A DNA stretch of 64,000 bases from assembly GCA_948467735.1 (NCBI GenBank), contig CAOKFN010000011.1, positions 31,700 through 95,699 on the forward strand, read 5' to 3'. This document shows, in pieces, positions 9,445-18,007 of this stretch. The notes beneath the pieces are model-generated. The model saw only the letters and a program-made list of their open reading frames with translations. It made no database searches and had not been told where the DNA came from. Every line of letters starts with the position of its first letter. Position 1 is the stretch's first letter. The position numbers and the translations under genes are program-made. Source of the DNA: an uncultured bacterium (GTDB lineage Bacteria > Bacillota > Clostridia > Lachnospirales > Lachnospiraceae).

Positions 9445-9509
9445 CTTTCCCATCCATATCGCATCCCTTGCAATCTTCAAACCATTCTCATAAAAAATAG
9501 CAATCTTTT

Positions 9510-11195
9510 CTATACTGAACTGCTTTCTTCGGCTTTCGGCGGCTGATAAAACGCAAAATCATTCTTTCCGCTTTTCTTCACACGATACATGGCGTCGTCC
9601 GCAAATACTACCAGCTGTTCCATATCTTCCGTATCTTTGGGATAGGACGCAATCCCGATGCTGCCGCCCACTTTGGCATTATTTCCTCCCAGCTGAAACG
9701 GCCTTGTAAAAATCTGCCTGCATTGATACGCCGTTTTTTCCACGATTTTGCTATTGCTGCTTTTTAAGATAATGATAAATTCATCCCCCGCGAAACGATA
9801 CGGCGTCAAAAGATCGGTTCCCATCTCCTTCAGTCTTCCCGCTACCTGCTGCAGCGCCTCATCTCCCGCCGTATGCCCCATGGTATCGTTAATGCTCTTA
9901 AAATCATCAATATCTATCATCATGATGGTACAGGGTTTTTTTGCGTCAATCTGCTCCTTCAGGTCGGACATAAATTTACTTCGGTTCGGGATGCCTGTAA
10001 GAAAATCATGCTGGGAAGCGGATTCCAGAATCTTTCCGGTTTCTTTTAGCTGTCCCATCAGCTTTCTGCGCCTGTAATTATCGAAAGTAACCCATGCAAT
10101 AATCACAATTAAAGCGCCAATCAACACAAGTCCCGGCAGCAGTATGCTGCGATACTTTTCAAAAAAAGTTTCCCTCGCATTGATAATCACCGTATCCTCC
10201 GGCAGAACGGATAATTTGATGTCAAATTTCTCCAAAATCTGCGCATCCACACAATACATCGTAGGACTGCCCAAAATAGCCTCCGCTGCGTCAATCTGTT
10301 TATCCGAAATAAACTGATGCGCAAGCTGTGCCGCAAGCTGTCCCGACTGATACATGGACACCACGTTCCCGCCCGCCAAGCCGTCGCCGATACCGCCCTC
10401 CACCATGCGCAGAGCCGGCACCTGTGCATTTTCCGCAATCAGCCTGATTGCCTCCAAGCTTGTATATATTTTTCCGTCCGCATCCTCCGTCATAGTGATG
10501 TATATCAGAATACTGTCTTTGGTCACATTGCGTAATTCCAGCTTCAGACGCGAAGTGGTAAGCTTGGACGCATTAATTTCGGAATATTCTAGGTCAGGAC
10601 AGCCTTCCATAAATTGGTTCAAGCTCTTTCGCACCGCTTCTCCAGTAATTGTATCATCCACTATGGCTACCACTTTTTTCGCGGAAGGATTCAACTTCAG
10701 GCCAAGTTCAACATTTTTTTCCACAGACAATTCTTCTATAACGCCCGCCGTCAAGGGCTGTGCCGCGGCTTTCTCTGCCAGTTCCCAGCTGTTGATTCCT
10801 TCAAATACCAGCGGAATTCCGTTAAACAGCTCCTCCCTGTACTCCAAAGCGAACTGCAGCGCGGCGTCGTCCCCCACAATCACCACGTCATACGGCTCCA
10901 CCTTAGAAAGCCGGTACGCCAGACCATCATGAAAAAGGCGAAGAGACTCCTCATCGTCCACACGCTTTGTATCCATAAATTCATAATCAAGGACGATATC
11001 TCTCCCCAATCCATCGCTGATTCCCTCAATCTGTATCTGTACAGTATCCCATGCATAGGAATAGGAACTGATAAACAGCACTCTGCTTCCGGAAGAACCG
11101 TCTGCCTGACAGACAAATCGAGCGCTTACCAGACAATAAACAACAAAAAATCCACAAATCATTTGAAATAAAATATGCTTTCTTAGTCTTGCCAT
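9510..11195 (-). CDS. membrane diguanylate cyclase with ABC-type periplasmic sensor
   Basis: About 561 residues. An N-terminal hydrophobic segment leads into an extracytoplasmic region (about residues 35-340) resembling the ABC substrate-binding family PF04392 (LFISSYSYAWDTVQIQIEG). A membrane helix (ILLPGLVLIGALIVIIAWV) follows, then a GGDEF domain starting near HDFLTGIPNRSKF. The active-site motif reads AGDEF, a variant compatible with cyclase activity. No RxxD inhibitory site is present five residues upstream. It probably makes cyclic di-GMP in response to an external ligand. The start at 11195 is preferred over 11213 because GGGGAACAAGG precedes it. Confidence 0.85.
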   Translation of the reverse strand: MARLRKHILFQMICGFFVVYCLVSARFVCQADGSSGSRVLFISSYSYAWDTVQIQIEGISDGLGRDIVLDYEFMDTKRVDDEESLRLFHDGLAYRLSKVEPYDVVIVGDDAALQFALEYREELFNGIPLVFEGINSWELAEKAAAQPLTAGVIEELSVEKNVELGLKLNPSAKKVVAIVDDTITGEAVRKSLNQFMEGCPDLEYSEINASKLTTSRLKLELRNVTKDSILIYITMTEDADGKIYTSLEAIRLIAENAQVPALRMVEGGIGDGLAGGNVVSMYQSGQLAAQLAHQFISDKQIDAAEAILGSPTMYCVDAQILEKFDIKLSVLPEDTVIINARETFFEKYRSILLPGLVLIGALIVIIAWVTFDNYRRRKLMGQLKETGKILESASQHDFLTGIPNRSKFMSDLKEQIDAKKPCTIMMIDIDDFKSINDTMGHTAGDEALQQVAGRLKEMGTDLLTPYRFAGDEFIIILKSSNSKIVEKTAYQCRQIFTRPFQLGGNNAKVGGSIGIASYPKDTEDMEQLVVFADDAMYRVKKSGKNDFAFYQPPKAEESSSV

Positions 11196-11233
11196 ACCTT
11201 GTTCCCCTATCATAAAGTGACTTACCTAGTACT

Positions 11234-11261
11234 ATTTTACCACTTTTCAGCATATATTCAA
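11234..11261 (-). promoter_or_regulatory. sigma-A promoter for the diguanylate cyclase
   Basis: On the minus strand TTGAAT and TAAAAT are spaced 16 bases, about 40 bases ahead of the start codon. The rest of the 11196-11527 gap is AT-rich with no other gene. No cyclic di-GMP riboswitch consensus was recognised in it. Confidence 0.55.
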
Positions 11262-11422
11262 GATAAATTTGTGAAAAATACCATATAAAAAAACAGCTAT
11301 AAAAAATAAACGCACCAAACAAATGTTTCCTCTCATGCAAAAACGCTGCGGATTCACATCTTTTCCCGCGCTTAAAGGCTGATTCGCAGGCTTTCATGCC
11401 GCTTCCAGCTTTTTTATTGCGT

Positions 11423-11456
11423 AAAAAGGCCGCCGCAGTTATGCGGCAGCCTTTTA
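11423..11456 (-). terminator. gdhA terminator
   Basis: A G+C-rich stem pairs 11425-11436 with 11441-11455 through one bulge and is followed on the minus strand by TTTTTA. The plus side also carries T residues, so it may act on both strands. Confidence 0.8.
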
Positions 11457-11527
11457 TTTCTCCAAAACGCCTAGAATACAAATACGATTGCCAGTTCAAT
11501 TTGACTTACTCAGTCAAGGAAAAATGC

Positions 11528-12862
11528 TTAAACGATTCCCTGCGCTGTCATGGCTTCGGCAACCTTCAAAAAGCCCGCGATATTGGCGCCGGCCACATAA
11601 TTGCCCTTCATGCCATATTTCTTTGCCGCATCATCGAGATTATGGAAGATATTTACCATAATATCCTTCAGCTTGGAATCCACTTCCTTAAATGTCCAGC
11701 TTAAGCGCTCGCTGTTCTGGCTCATCTCCAGTGCCGAAGTAGCTACGCCGCCTGCATTGGACGCTTTTCCGGGGCAGAAAAGAACATGGTTTCGCTGGAA
11801 ATACTCGGTAGCTTCCATCGTAGTAGGCATATTAGCGCCTTCTGCCACAGCAAAACAGCCGTTGGAAACCAGCGTCTTTGCATCATCCAAATCCAGTTCA
11901 TTCTGAGTAGCGCAGGGAAGAGCAATATCACATTTCACCGTCCATACGCCCTTTCCTTCATGATACTGAGCCTCAGGTCTTGCCGCCGCATATTCGGTCA
12001 GACGCGCGCGTTTTACTTCCTTCACCTCTTTTAACAGCTCCACATCGATTCCCTTGGGATCATAAATCCAGCCGGTGGAATCGGAACAGGTCACAGGTTT
12101 GGCCCCCAGCTGCCAAGCCTTCTGAATCGCGTAAATGGCCACATTGCCCGCGCCGGACACCGCCGCTATTTTATTCTTGATATCCCTTCCGTTGCATTTG
12201 AGCATTTCCTCTGTCAAGTACAGCAGACCGTAGCCGGTCGCCTCCGTCCTTGCCAGAGAACCGCCGTAAGAAAGGCCCTTGCCCGTGAGCACGCCTTCAT
12301 ACAAGCCTGTCAGTCTCTTATACTGACCGTACATATAACCGATTTCTCTTGCGCCTGTTCCGATATCGCCCGCCGGCACATCGGTATCCGCGCCAATATA
12401 TTTATACAGTTCATTGATGAAGCTCTGGCAGAACGCCATTACCTCTCTGTCAGATTTTCCCTTGGGATCAAAATCAGAGCCGCCCTTGCCGCCGCCGATA
12501 GGAAGACCCGTCAAAGAATTCTTGAAAATCTGCTCAAAGCCTAGGAATTTAATAATGCCAAGGTTTACGCTGGGATGCAGCCTCAATCCTCCCTTGTAAG
12601 GCCCGATTGCGGAATTAAACTGTACGCGGAACCCATTGTTTACTTGTACCTGTCCCTTGTCATCCACCCATGGAACACGGAAGAGCAGCTGTCTCTCGGG
12701 CGTCACAAGTCTTTCCAGCAGAGCATCTCTGCGATACTTCTCCTCCTCGGCTTCAATCACCACCCGAAGGGACTCCAATACCTCCTTAACCGCCTGATGG
12801 AATTCAGGCTGAGCAGGATTCTTGGCCACTACCAAATCAAATACCTCGTCAACATATGACAT
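11528..12862 (-). CDS. gdhA: glutamate dehydrogenase, hexameric class I
   Basis: Interconverts glutamate and 2-oxoglutarate plus ammonia in the cytoplasm, a main nitrogen route in anaerobic Firmicutes. The 444 residues match the ~450-residue hexameric class. Visible features are the substrate-binding segment around GGGKGGSD with its lysine, the aspartate in PAGDIGTGAREIGYMYG, and the dinucleotide-binding fold (AVSGAGNVAIYAIQKAWQLGA). NADP preference is likely for this class but not provable here. ATG 12862 is chosen because AAGGAGG sits eight bases upstream; the upstream frame has no ribosome site. The leader carries a terminator-like hairpin. Confidence 0.95.
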   Translation of the reverse strand: MSYVDEVFDLVVAKNPAQPEFHQAVKEVLESLRVVIEAEEEKYRRDALLERLVTPERQLLFRVPWVDDKGQVQVNNGFRVQFNSAIGPYKGGLRLHPSVNLGIIKFLGFEQIFKNSLTGLPIGGGKGGSDFDPKGKSDREVMAFCQSFINELYKYIGADTDVPAGDIGTGAREIGYMYGQYKRLTGLYEGVLTGKGLSYGGSLARTEATGYGLLYLTEEMLKCNGRDIKNKIAAVSGAGNVAIYAIQKAWQLGAKPVTCSDSTGWIYDPKGIDVELLKEVKEVKRARLTEYAAARPEAQYHEGKGVWTVKCDIALPCATQNELDLDDAKTLVSNGCFAVAEGANMPTTMEATEYFQRNHVLFCPGKASNAGGVATSALEMSQNSERLSWTFKEVDSKLKDIMVNIFHNLDDAAKKYGMKGNYVAGANIAGFLKVAEAMTAQGIV

Positions 12863-12925
12863 TATCATTTCCTCCTTGTATTTTCGATACAAATGCCCGC
12901 AGTATTCTATGGAAATTATAAAAGC

Positions 12926-12953
12926 AAAAAAGGCATAGGACCTTTCCTATGCC
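12926..12953 (-). terminator. terminator hairpin in the gdhA leader
   Basis: Perfect GGCATAGG/CCTATGCC stem followed on the minus strand by TTTTTT. It lies downstream of a good promoter (12980-13008) and 64 bases upstream of the gdhA ATG, so it is either an attenuator or the terminator of the upstream small gene. Confidence 0.75.
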
Positions 12954-12979
12954 CTGCATGGCACTGTTGTCCACAAGTA

Positions 12980-13008
12980 ATTATAACCTGTGTTCCTCAT
13001 TTTCTCAA
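12980..13008 (-). promoter_or_regulatory. sigma-A promoter reading toward gdhA
   Basis: On the minus strand TTGAGA and TATAAT are separated by exactly 17 bases. The predicted transcript starts near 12973 and meets the leader hairpin after about 20 bases. Confidence 0.65.
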
Positions 13009-13090
13009 CTCACTTTAATTCACTAAACTGTAAAAGTTTTCAACATTTTTTTATACATTTTGCACAATATAATGGTACTTTTCCTGCTCC

Positions 13091-13522
13091 CTATAAATAT
13101 TCTTTTAAGCAGGCAATGTTTTTTTCCTCAAAATCTATCAGCTGCTTCGCCAGCGCCACGGGACGCTCTCCTGCGTTTTCGTTATGTTTCAGCACTTTTT
13201 CCATTTCAAGAATACCATTATTATTTTCTTTAATCATCAGCTCCGCAAGATGTCCCGTGCTGGTGTTGAGTATGGTATTATAGTGAATCCCCGTTTTCAG
13301 CAGGGCGTTTGACAATGCGCTGCTCTGATAATTCTCTGCTTTTGCCGCCATCAGCTGCTTGGAGGCCTCGTTGTGAATCTCGGAATATTTTATGGACTGC
13401 TTGGAAATCTGCAGTGCAAGGTTATCATCATATACCTTTCCTGAGATTGTGTCAATCGCCTTCATGGCCATATCCGTATTACGCTGTATCTCTCTGTAAA
13501 CAGCCGCCTCATGTGCCGTCAT
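13091..13522 (-). CDS. small all-helical protein of unknown function
   Basis: A 143-residue protein without membrane segments or cysteine clusters; predicted to be almost entirely helical (TAHEAAVYREIQRNTDMAMKAIDT, then SSALSNALLKTGIHYNT). Similar small proteins occur in Clostridia, perhaps with a ferritin-like four-helix fold, but no metal-binding EXXH pair is evident and no function is claimed. A GGAG site precedes the ATG. No strong terminator directly follows; the hairpin at 12926 may end its transcript. Confidence 0.7.
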   Translation of the reverse strand: MTAHEAAVYREIQRNTDMAMKAIDTISGKVYDDNLALQISKQSIKYSEIHNEASKQLMAAKAENYQSSALSNALLKTGIHYNTILNTSTGHLAELMIKENNNGILEMEKVLKHNENAGERPVALAKQLIDFEEKNIACLKEYL

Positions 13523-13616
13523 ATATTATGCTCCTTTCTTATTCCAGTTTTGCAGCACCCATTCCGGTACTATTTTGTACGGGCGCCGCTGTTTGTATGC
13601 CTGTTTCGCATGGCGC

Positions 13617-13655
13617 AGAAAAAGCCTTTTACAATCATTCTTTGTAAAAGGCTTT
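13617..13655 (-). terminator. terminator of the SH3-domain gene
   Basis: Thirteen-base perfect arms (AAAGCCTTTTACA and its complement, 9-base loop) followed on the minus strand by TTTTTCT, 21 bases past the stop codon. Confidence 0.9.
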
Positions 13656-13675
13656 CCACATTCCTCTGTTTTTAT

Positions 13676-14998
13676 TCAATTCCGGCTGACATATTCAGCT
13701 TTTACATATGCGGTCGTTCCGTTATAATTCACTTTGCACCAGCCGTCCTCAGTGCCATAATACTCCAAAGAAGCTCCTGCTTCCAAAAGTCCCAAGCTTT
13801 CCGCTTCCAAGCTGGCCGCCGCACGAATCCTGACATTCTGGAGCGCAGTCACCGTTCCGCCCGCCTCCGCGTCGCCTGTCGATTCTTCTATTTGCAGATA
13901 CTCCGATTTAATATAGCCATCATTTCCCTCAAATACCACCTTCGTCCAGCCGTTCACCTGAATATCCTGAACCTGTACCCTGGTGCCTGCGGATATTTTC
14001 CCCAGTTTATCAGCCTGCTCGCTGTCGGAGCTTCTCACATTAACCGTTGTTACGGCCGACGCATACTGAGGTCCCAAATTCTCAGGAGGCACAGCAGGCT
14101 CTCCTTCCTGATTGTCCGTGCCTTCCTGCGGTTCGTCCCCCTGACCACCCTCCACAGCCGGTCCCTGTGCCGCCGCTATGGCGTTCTGTTCCGCCAGCGC
14201 CGCTCCAATGGCCACATCTACCTGATACTCAAGTTCATTGAGATACTCCGCCAATGAGGGATTCCCCTCAACCATATCATTAAACTCAGTATCTACACGG
14301 TTATAGAACTCCACCGCATCATCCTGAAGCGTAACTGTCTGGATATATTCCTTTTCCTCTTCCGTAAAATTATCTTCATTTGTCTTAATATATAACCCGC
14401 CCTGCCCGTCGTCACATATATATAATACCTCATAACCCGGGAACTCTTCCTCATGATTCTCAAAACGAACCCTGTAATACACATAGGCAAGAGTACTTCC
14501 CTCCACAGGCCCGTGCTTGGTATAAATTTCAACGCTCGGATACTCGTTCAAATACTTGGACATCTCAACATAATGCAGCAGCGAATTTGCGGAAAGCTCA
14601 TCACAGATACCCGCCAGCGTTTCATAATCCCCTGCGGCGCGGGCGGTATAGTAAGCCGTCACAAGGCTGTAAATCCTCTCGTCTTCATTCAGCATCAGGG
14701 GAACTTCCTCCGACACAACCTGCAGGGATTCCATCGTTTCCGCCCGCGATCCCGCTTCCGGATTCTGCTCCGGCGCCGCTGTCGGCGTCTCCTGCGGCTC
14801 TTCCGGCGCAGGAGATACAGCCGCCATAAGAACCGGCTGTCCGGACACATCGTCCGCTTCCAATTCCGCCCTTGCCCTGTTCGCGCTCAGCCCGATGGAT
14901 ACTGTTGCAGCTACTGCGGCGATCACGACAACAGGAAATATAACTTTAGAGTGCTTCAAAATAGAATCAATAAATGCGTCTACTTTCTCCTTCCGCAT
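13676..14998 (-). CDS. membrane-anchored protein with two C-terminal bacterial SH3 domains
   Basis: A 440-residue protein with a short cytoplasmic N-terminus, one membrane helix (residues ~19-38, FPVVVIAAVAATVSIGLSA), a proline/glutamate-rich linker, a central alpha/beta region (about 100-260) and two SH3b domains near residues 305-370 and 380-438 (VTTVNVRSS and VTALQNVRIRAA). Such modules usually bind peptidoglycan, so a cell-envelope role outside the membrane is inferred. No catalytic cell-wall domain is visible. The TTAGGAAAGGG region serves as its ribosome site. Confidence 0.8.
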   Translation of the reverse strand: MRKEKVDAFIDSILKHSKVIFPVVVIAAVAATVSIGLSANRARAELEADDVSGQPVLMAAVSPAPEEPQETPTAAPEQNPEAGSRAETMESLQVVSEEVPLMLNEDERIYSLVTAYYTARAAGDYETLAGICDELSANSLLHYVEMSKYLNEYPSVEIYTKHGPVEGSTLAYVYYRVRFENHEEEFPGYEVLYICDDGQGGLYIKTNEDNFTEEEKEYIQTVTLQDDAVEFYNRVDTEFNDMVEGNPSLAEYLNELEYQVDVAIGAALAEQNAIAAAQGPAVEGGQGDEPQEGTDNQEGEPAVPPENLGPQYASAVTTVNVRSSDSEQADKLGKISAGTRVQVQDIQVNGWTKVVFEGNDGYIKSEYLQIEESTGDAEAGGTVTALQNVRIRAAASLEAESLGLLEAGASLEYYGTEDGWCKVNYNGTTAYVKAEYVSRN

Positions 14999-15050
14999 AA
15001 CTACGCCCTTTCCTAATCATACCTCAAAATACCAACATTATTATACAGCA

Positions 15051-15165
15051 AAGGGTGATGCAAATGCATCCGACAGGAATCGAACCTGCATTAAAGGCGT
15101 CGGAGGCCTTCGTTCTATCCATTAGACTACGGATGCAAATATTACAAAATTGTTACATCACCCTT
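15051..15165 (-). repeat. 10-bp inverted repeat closing the pre-tRNA
   Basis: AAGGGTGATG at 15051-15060 and its exact complement at 15156-15165 flank the tRNA. The outer arm coincides with the predicted transcription start, so the precursor's 5' leader and 3' trailer could pair. Confidence 0.7.
15065..15136 (-). tRNA. tRNA-Arg, anticodon CCG
   Basis: Cloverleaf on the minus strand: seven-pair acceptor stem GCATCCG/CGGATGC, D-arm GTCTAATGGATAGAAC, anticodon loop CTCCGAC giving CCG (reads CGG), and T-arm with GGTTCGATTCC. The discriminator is A and no CCA is encoded. Confidence 0.95.
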
Positions 15166-15169
15166 AACT

Positions 15170-15198
15170 ATATTAACACAAAAAACTTAATATGTCTA
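15170..15198 (-). promoter_or_regulatory. tRNA-Arg promoter
   Basis: On the minus strand TAGACA and TAATAT are spaced 17 bases, with the start predicted near 15163. Confidence 0.55.
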
Positions 15199-15218
15199 TA
15201 TCGAATTTTAGGAATTTC

Positions 15219-16130
15219 TTAGAAAATTATTTTGACCCTTTTATCAGCAAAATCATAATAGTAAAGACTGTTAGAAAGAACCTCCTCCGGCGCAACCTGA
15301 GTACTGTTTACCTCTAATATCATCTCTTTGAGTTCTTCTGCCTTCCCCTCGCCCAAATCTGTCAGAAGGATCACTTCATGAATGGAACTGGGCAGTATAT
15401 AGAGGCTCTTCTGTACCTTTGCCGCTATCTCTTCCAATACCCCGGGATAAATCATGCATACGGCGCCATACGCTCTCTTTCCATTGCTCAACACCTGCAG
15501 CATTCCCTCCGAGCCGCTCCCGGCAGATAAGCTTTCCGCCTCTCCCGAAGCTTCCAAGCCCGTCATATCCATCAGCACCTCTTCCAAGGAGCTGCACTCC
15601 CATGGAAAAAGCCTCGGCGTATTGCTCTGGGCATATTTTAACAGCTCCGCAATCGAAGTATTCCACATCTCCAAGTGAGAATGGTACACAAGAATGGTTC
15701 CTTCTCCCAAAATTTCTCCCTGATATGCATAATAAAAACACAACGCCAAATCCAGAAATTCAATATAAGGCACGTCCTCCAGCAGCTCTTCATTTCCGTT
15801 TCTGCTGATCAGCCGATAACAGATTCTGTCCTTCACTTCGTCGAAGGATTTAAAAAATTCCATATCCACCCGGCCCTTCGGCGTATCGTTTTGATAAATT
15901 TCCACAAGCCTGCGGATAATCTCGGCAAAGGATATACCTCCTTTATATGCCTCCAAGAATGTATCCAGATATATGGTCGGCACCACATTTCTTCCCCGGG
16001 ACCGAACCAATATTCCATGAAGGATAACCCCGTTGTTTTTTTTCACTTCCTTGAGTTCTACTTTGTATTCTTTTCCAAGTTCGCACGCCACGGCTTCACG
16101 AACTTTTGTTGCAAATTCTTTTATTTCCAC
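15219..16130 (-). CDS. DUF5688 family protein
   Basis: A 303-residue soluble protein resembling the DUF5688 family found mainly in Lachnospiraceae. Residues 1-60 contain the family-like segment KKNNGVILHGILVRSRGRNVVPTIYLD in two pieces, and the C-terminal third ends in YYYDFADKRVKIIF. No catalytic motif, signal peptide or membrane helix is seen. The start is GTG, with AGAGGAA eight bases upstream. Function is unknown, and its neighbours (tRNA-Arg and efp) give no hint beyond ordinary housekeeping surroundings. Confidence 0.8.
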   Translation of the reverse strand: MEIKEFATKVREAVACELGKEYKVELKEVKKNNGVILHGILVRSRGRNVVPTIYLDTFLEAYKGGISFAEIIRRLVEIYQNDTPKGRVDMEFFKSFDEVKDRICYRLISRNGNEELLEDVPYIEFLDLALCFYYAYQGEILGEGTILVYHSHLEMWNTSIAELLKYAQSNTPRLFPWECSSLEEVLMDMTGLEASGEAESLSAGSGSEGMLQVLSNGKRAYGAVCMIYPGVLEEIAAKVQKSLYILPSSIHEVILLTDLGEGKAEELKEMILEVNSTQVAPEEVLSNSLYYYDFADKRVKIIF

Positions 16131-16198
16131 AGATTCCTCTTTCTGCGCCGTCTATATTTTTACACAACACACGCAACAGCGCCTGCGCTCTCTCGGGC

Positions 16199-16235
16199 AA
16201 AACGACGCCTGACTCCTGCGCGCAGGAAGGCGCCG
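16199..16235 (-). terminator. probable efp terminator
   Basis: A strong two-part stem (CGACGCC with GGCGCCG, inner TCCTGC with GCAGGA) is followed on the minus strand by TTTT. It lies about 105 bases past efp. Confidence 0.6.
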
Positions 16236-16340
16236 CTTTCCCATTACAATAGGGAAACATGACCGCCTCACAAGCAGTAACCCTATATGAAATAAAAGCA
16301 TCACGCAGTTCTTAGAGAAATCAGTAATGACCGTCCGCTT

Positions 16341-16898
16341 TTATACGCGGGAAAGATACTCTCCTGTTCTGGTATCAATCTTAATCTTATCTCCCTGTTC
16401 CACGAACAAAGGCACCGAAACCTGTGCTCCCGTTTCCACAGTGGCAGGCTTGGAAGCGCCCGTGGCGGTGTCGCCCTTAAAGCCGGGTTCCGTCTCCGTA
16501 ATCACCAGCTCGACGAAAAGGGGCGGTTCCACGGAAAATACACTGCCGTTGTGAGAGCAGATCTTGCACATTTCATTCTCTTTAACAAACTTCAGGGCAT
16601 CGCCTACATTCTCGGAATTGAGCGCAATCTGCTCATAATTTTCCGTGTCCATAAAGTAAAACAAATCCCCGTCGGAATACAGATACTGCATATCTTTTCT
16701 ATCAATACGGGCCTGAGGGCATTTCTCGGTGGGGCGGAACGTTTTCTCTACCACTCCGCCGCTCTTGATATTTTTCAGCTTTGTTCTGACGAACGCAGCA
16801 CCTTTGCCCGGCTTTACATGCTGGAATTCAATAATCTGGTACACATTATTATCGTACTCAATCGTAATACCATTTCTGAAATCACCTGCAGAAATCAT
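16341..16898 (-). CDS. efp: elongation factor P
   Basis: EF-P binds ribosomes stalled on polyproline stretches and restores peptide bond formation. The 185-residue length, the N-terminal KOW-like domain and two OB-fold domains match the family. The modified-lysine position is Lys32 in KPGKGAAF. Whether it carries beta-lysine, 5-aminopentanol or nothing depends on enzymes not seen here. The motif GDKIKIDTRTGEYLSR ends the protein as usual. AGGAGG lies just before the ATG. It follows the aromatic genes by 106 bases. Confidence 0.97.
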   Translation of the reverse strand: MISAGDFRNGITIEYDNNVYQIIEFQHVKPGKGAAFVRTKLKNIKSGGVVEKTFRPTEKCPQARIDRKDMQYLYSDGDLFYFMDTENYEQIALNSENVGDALKFVKENEMCKICSHNGSVFSVEPPLFVELVITETEPGFKGDTATGASKPATVETGAQVSVPLFVEQGDKIKIDTRTGEYLSRV

Positions 16899-17004
16899 AT
16901 TATTTTCCTCCTAATTTTTTTCACAATATAATTCCTTACTAGTTTAATATAAATGGACGCCGATTTCAACTGTTTTTTTCAAAAAATTCCATTACAGTCA
17001 TATT

Positions 17005-17958
17005 TTATTGTTTTTTTATCTTTTGAATCAGATAATTCACGGCCTGCAGGTATCCGTTCAGCCCCTGCCCGTAAATCTGCTTGTCACACACTTCCGCCGT
17101 CACCGATACCTTCCGGAATTCCTCTCTCTGCGTGATATCCGAAATATGGATTTCCACCTTGGGCACCGTGATACTGGCAAGAGCGTCCCGAATCGCATAG
17201 CTATAATGAGTAAACGCGCCCGGATTAATCACAATCCCCTCCGTACCGTCAAAATATGCCTCCTGAATCCTGTCGATAATGGCTCCCTCATGATTGCTCT
17301 GAAACACCGTAATCTCATTTCCGGTTTCCTCCGCCTTTTTCTGAATCATATCCAGAAGATACTGGTAATCCTGTGTCCCGTACACGCTTTTTTCCCGAAT
17401 TCCCAAAAAATTAATGTTCGGCCCGTTTATGACCAAAAACTTCATTTTATTTATCTCCTTCACGATTATTTCCTGAATCTCATCTATCCCCTTGTCGTCC
17501 ACATCCACAGTAATATCCGCGCAGGAAGCATATGCCTCCCTGCGGCTCTCCAAAAGCGTCTTAATACGTTCCAGCGGATCGCTACATGCAAGAAGCGGTC
17601 TTGTGTTATCCCATTTCAGGCGCTCATACACGGTTTCCGGCCGCACCCGCAGATACACTACCGTTCCCAGCCGTTTTAACAGCGCCTGATTCCAAGGCCT
17701 CAAGGACGTGCCGCCCCCCGTGGAGAAAATCCCCTGACGCTTCTTATCCACCAATTCCTGAAGGAGCTCCGTCTCCTTTTCCCGAAAATATTCCTCGCCC
17801 TTTTCGGCAAATATCTCGCCGACGGTACATCCTTCCCGCCGCTCTATCAGCTTGTCCGTATCTTCCACAGGCCTGCGCAGCTTATAGGAAAGCCGCAGTC
17901 CCACCGAAGTCTTTCCGCTCCCCATAAACCCAATCAGTATGATCGTTTCCCGTTTCAT
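17005..17958 (-). CDS. bifunctional shikimate kinase / type II 3-dehydroquinate dehydratase
   Basis: One 317-residue frame joins two shikimate-pathway enzymes. Residues 1-171 are a shikimate kinase (P-loop GFMGSGKTSVG, substrate Asp in EDTDK, GGG at 81-83, lid arginine in WDNTRPLL). Residues 172-317 are a type II dehydroquinase (NGPNINFLG, catalytic Tyr in KSVYG, SNHEGAIID, NPGAFTHYS, EIHISD, terminal YGQGLNGY). An internal AAGGAG lies eight bases before the Met172 codon (ATG at 17445), so free AroQ could also be made. The two reactions are not consecutive: AroE, encoded just upstream, acts between them. The junction shows no frameshift. Confidence 0.92.
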   Translation of the reverse strand: MKRETIILIGFMGSGKTSVGLRLSYKLRRPVEDTDKLIERREGCTVGEIFAEKGEEYFREKETELLQELVDKKRQGIFSTGGGTSLRPWNQALLKRLGTVVYLRVRPETVYERLKWDNTRPLLACSDPLERIKTLLESRREAYASCADITVDVDDKGIDEIQEIIVKEINKMKFLVINGPNINFLGIREKSVYGTQDYQYLLDMIQKKAEETGNEITVFQSNHEGAIIDRIQEAYFDGTEGIVINPGAFTHYSYAIRDALASITVPKVEIHISDITQREEFRKVSVTAEVCDKQIYGQGLNGYLQAVNYLIQKIKKQ

Positions 17959-18007
17959 CTTCCGCCTCCATTTTATGTCATGGTAAAAATCATACCATTT
18001 TATAAGA

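Noticed and set aside
11196..11527. Cyclic di-GMP riboswitch before the diguanylate cyclase
   Set aside because: Neither of the known aptamer consensus patterns was recognisable; only a promoter and the gdhA terminator are there.
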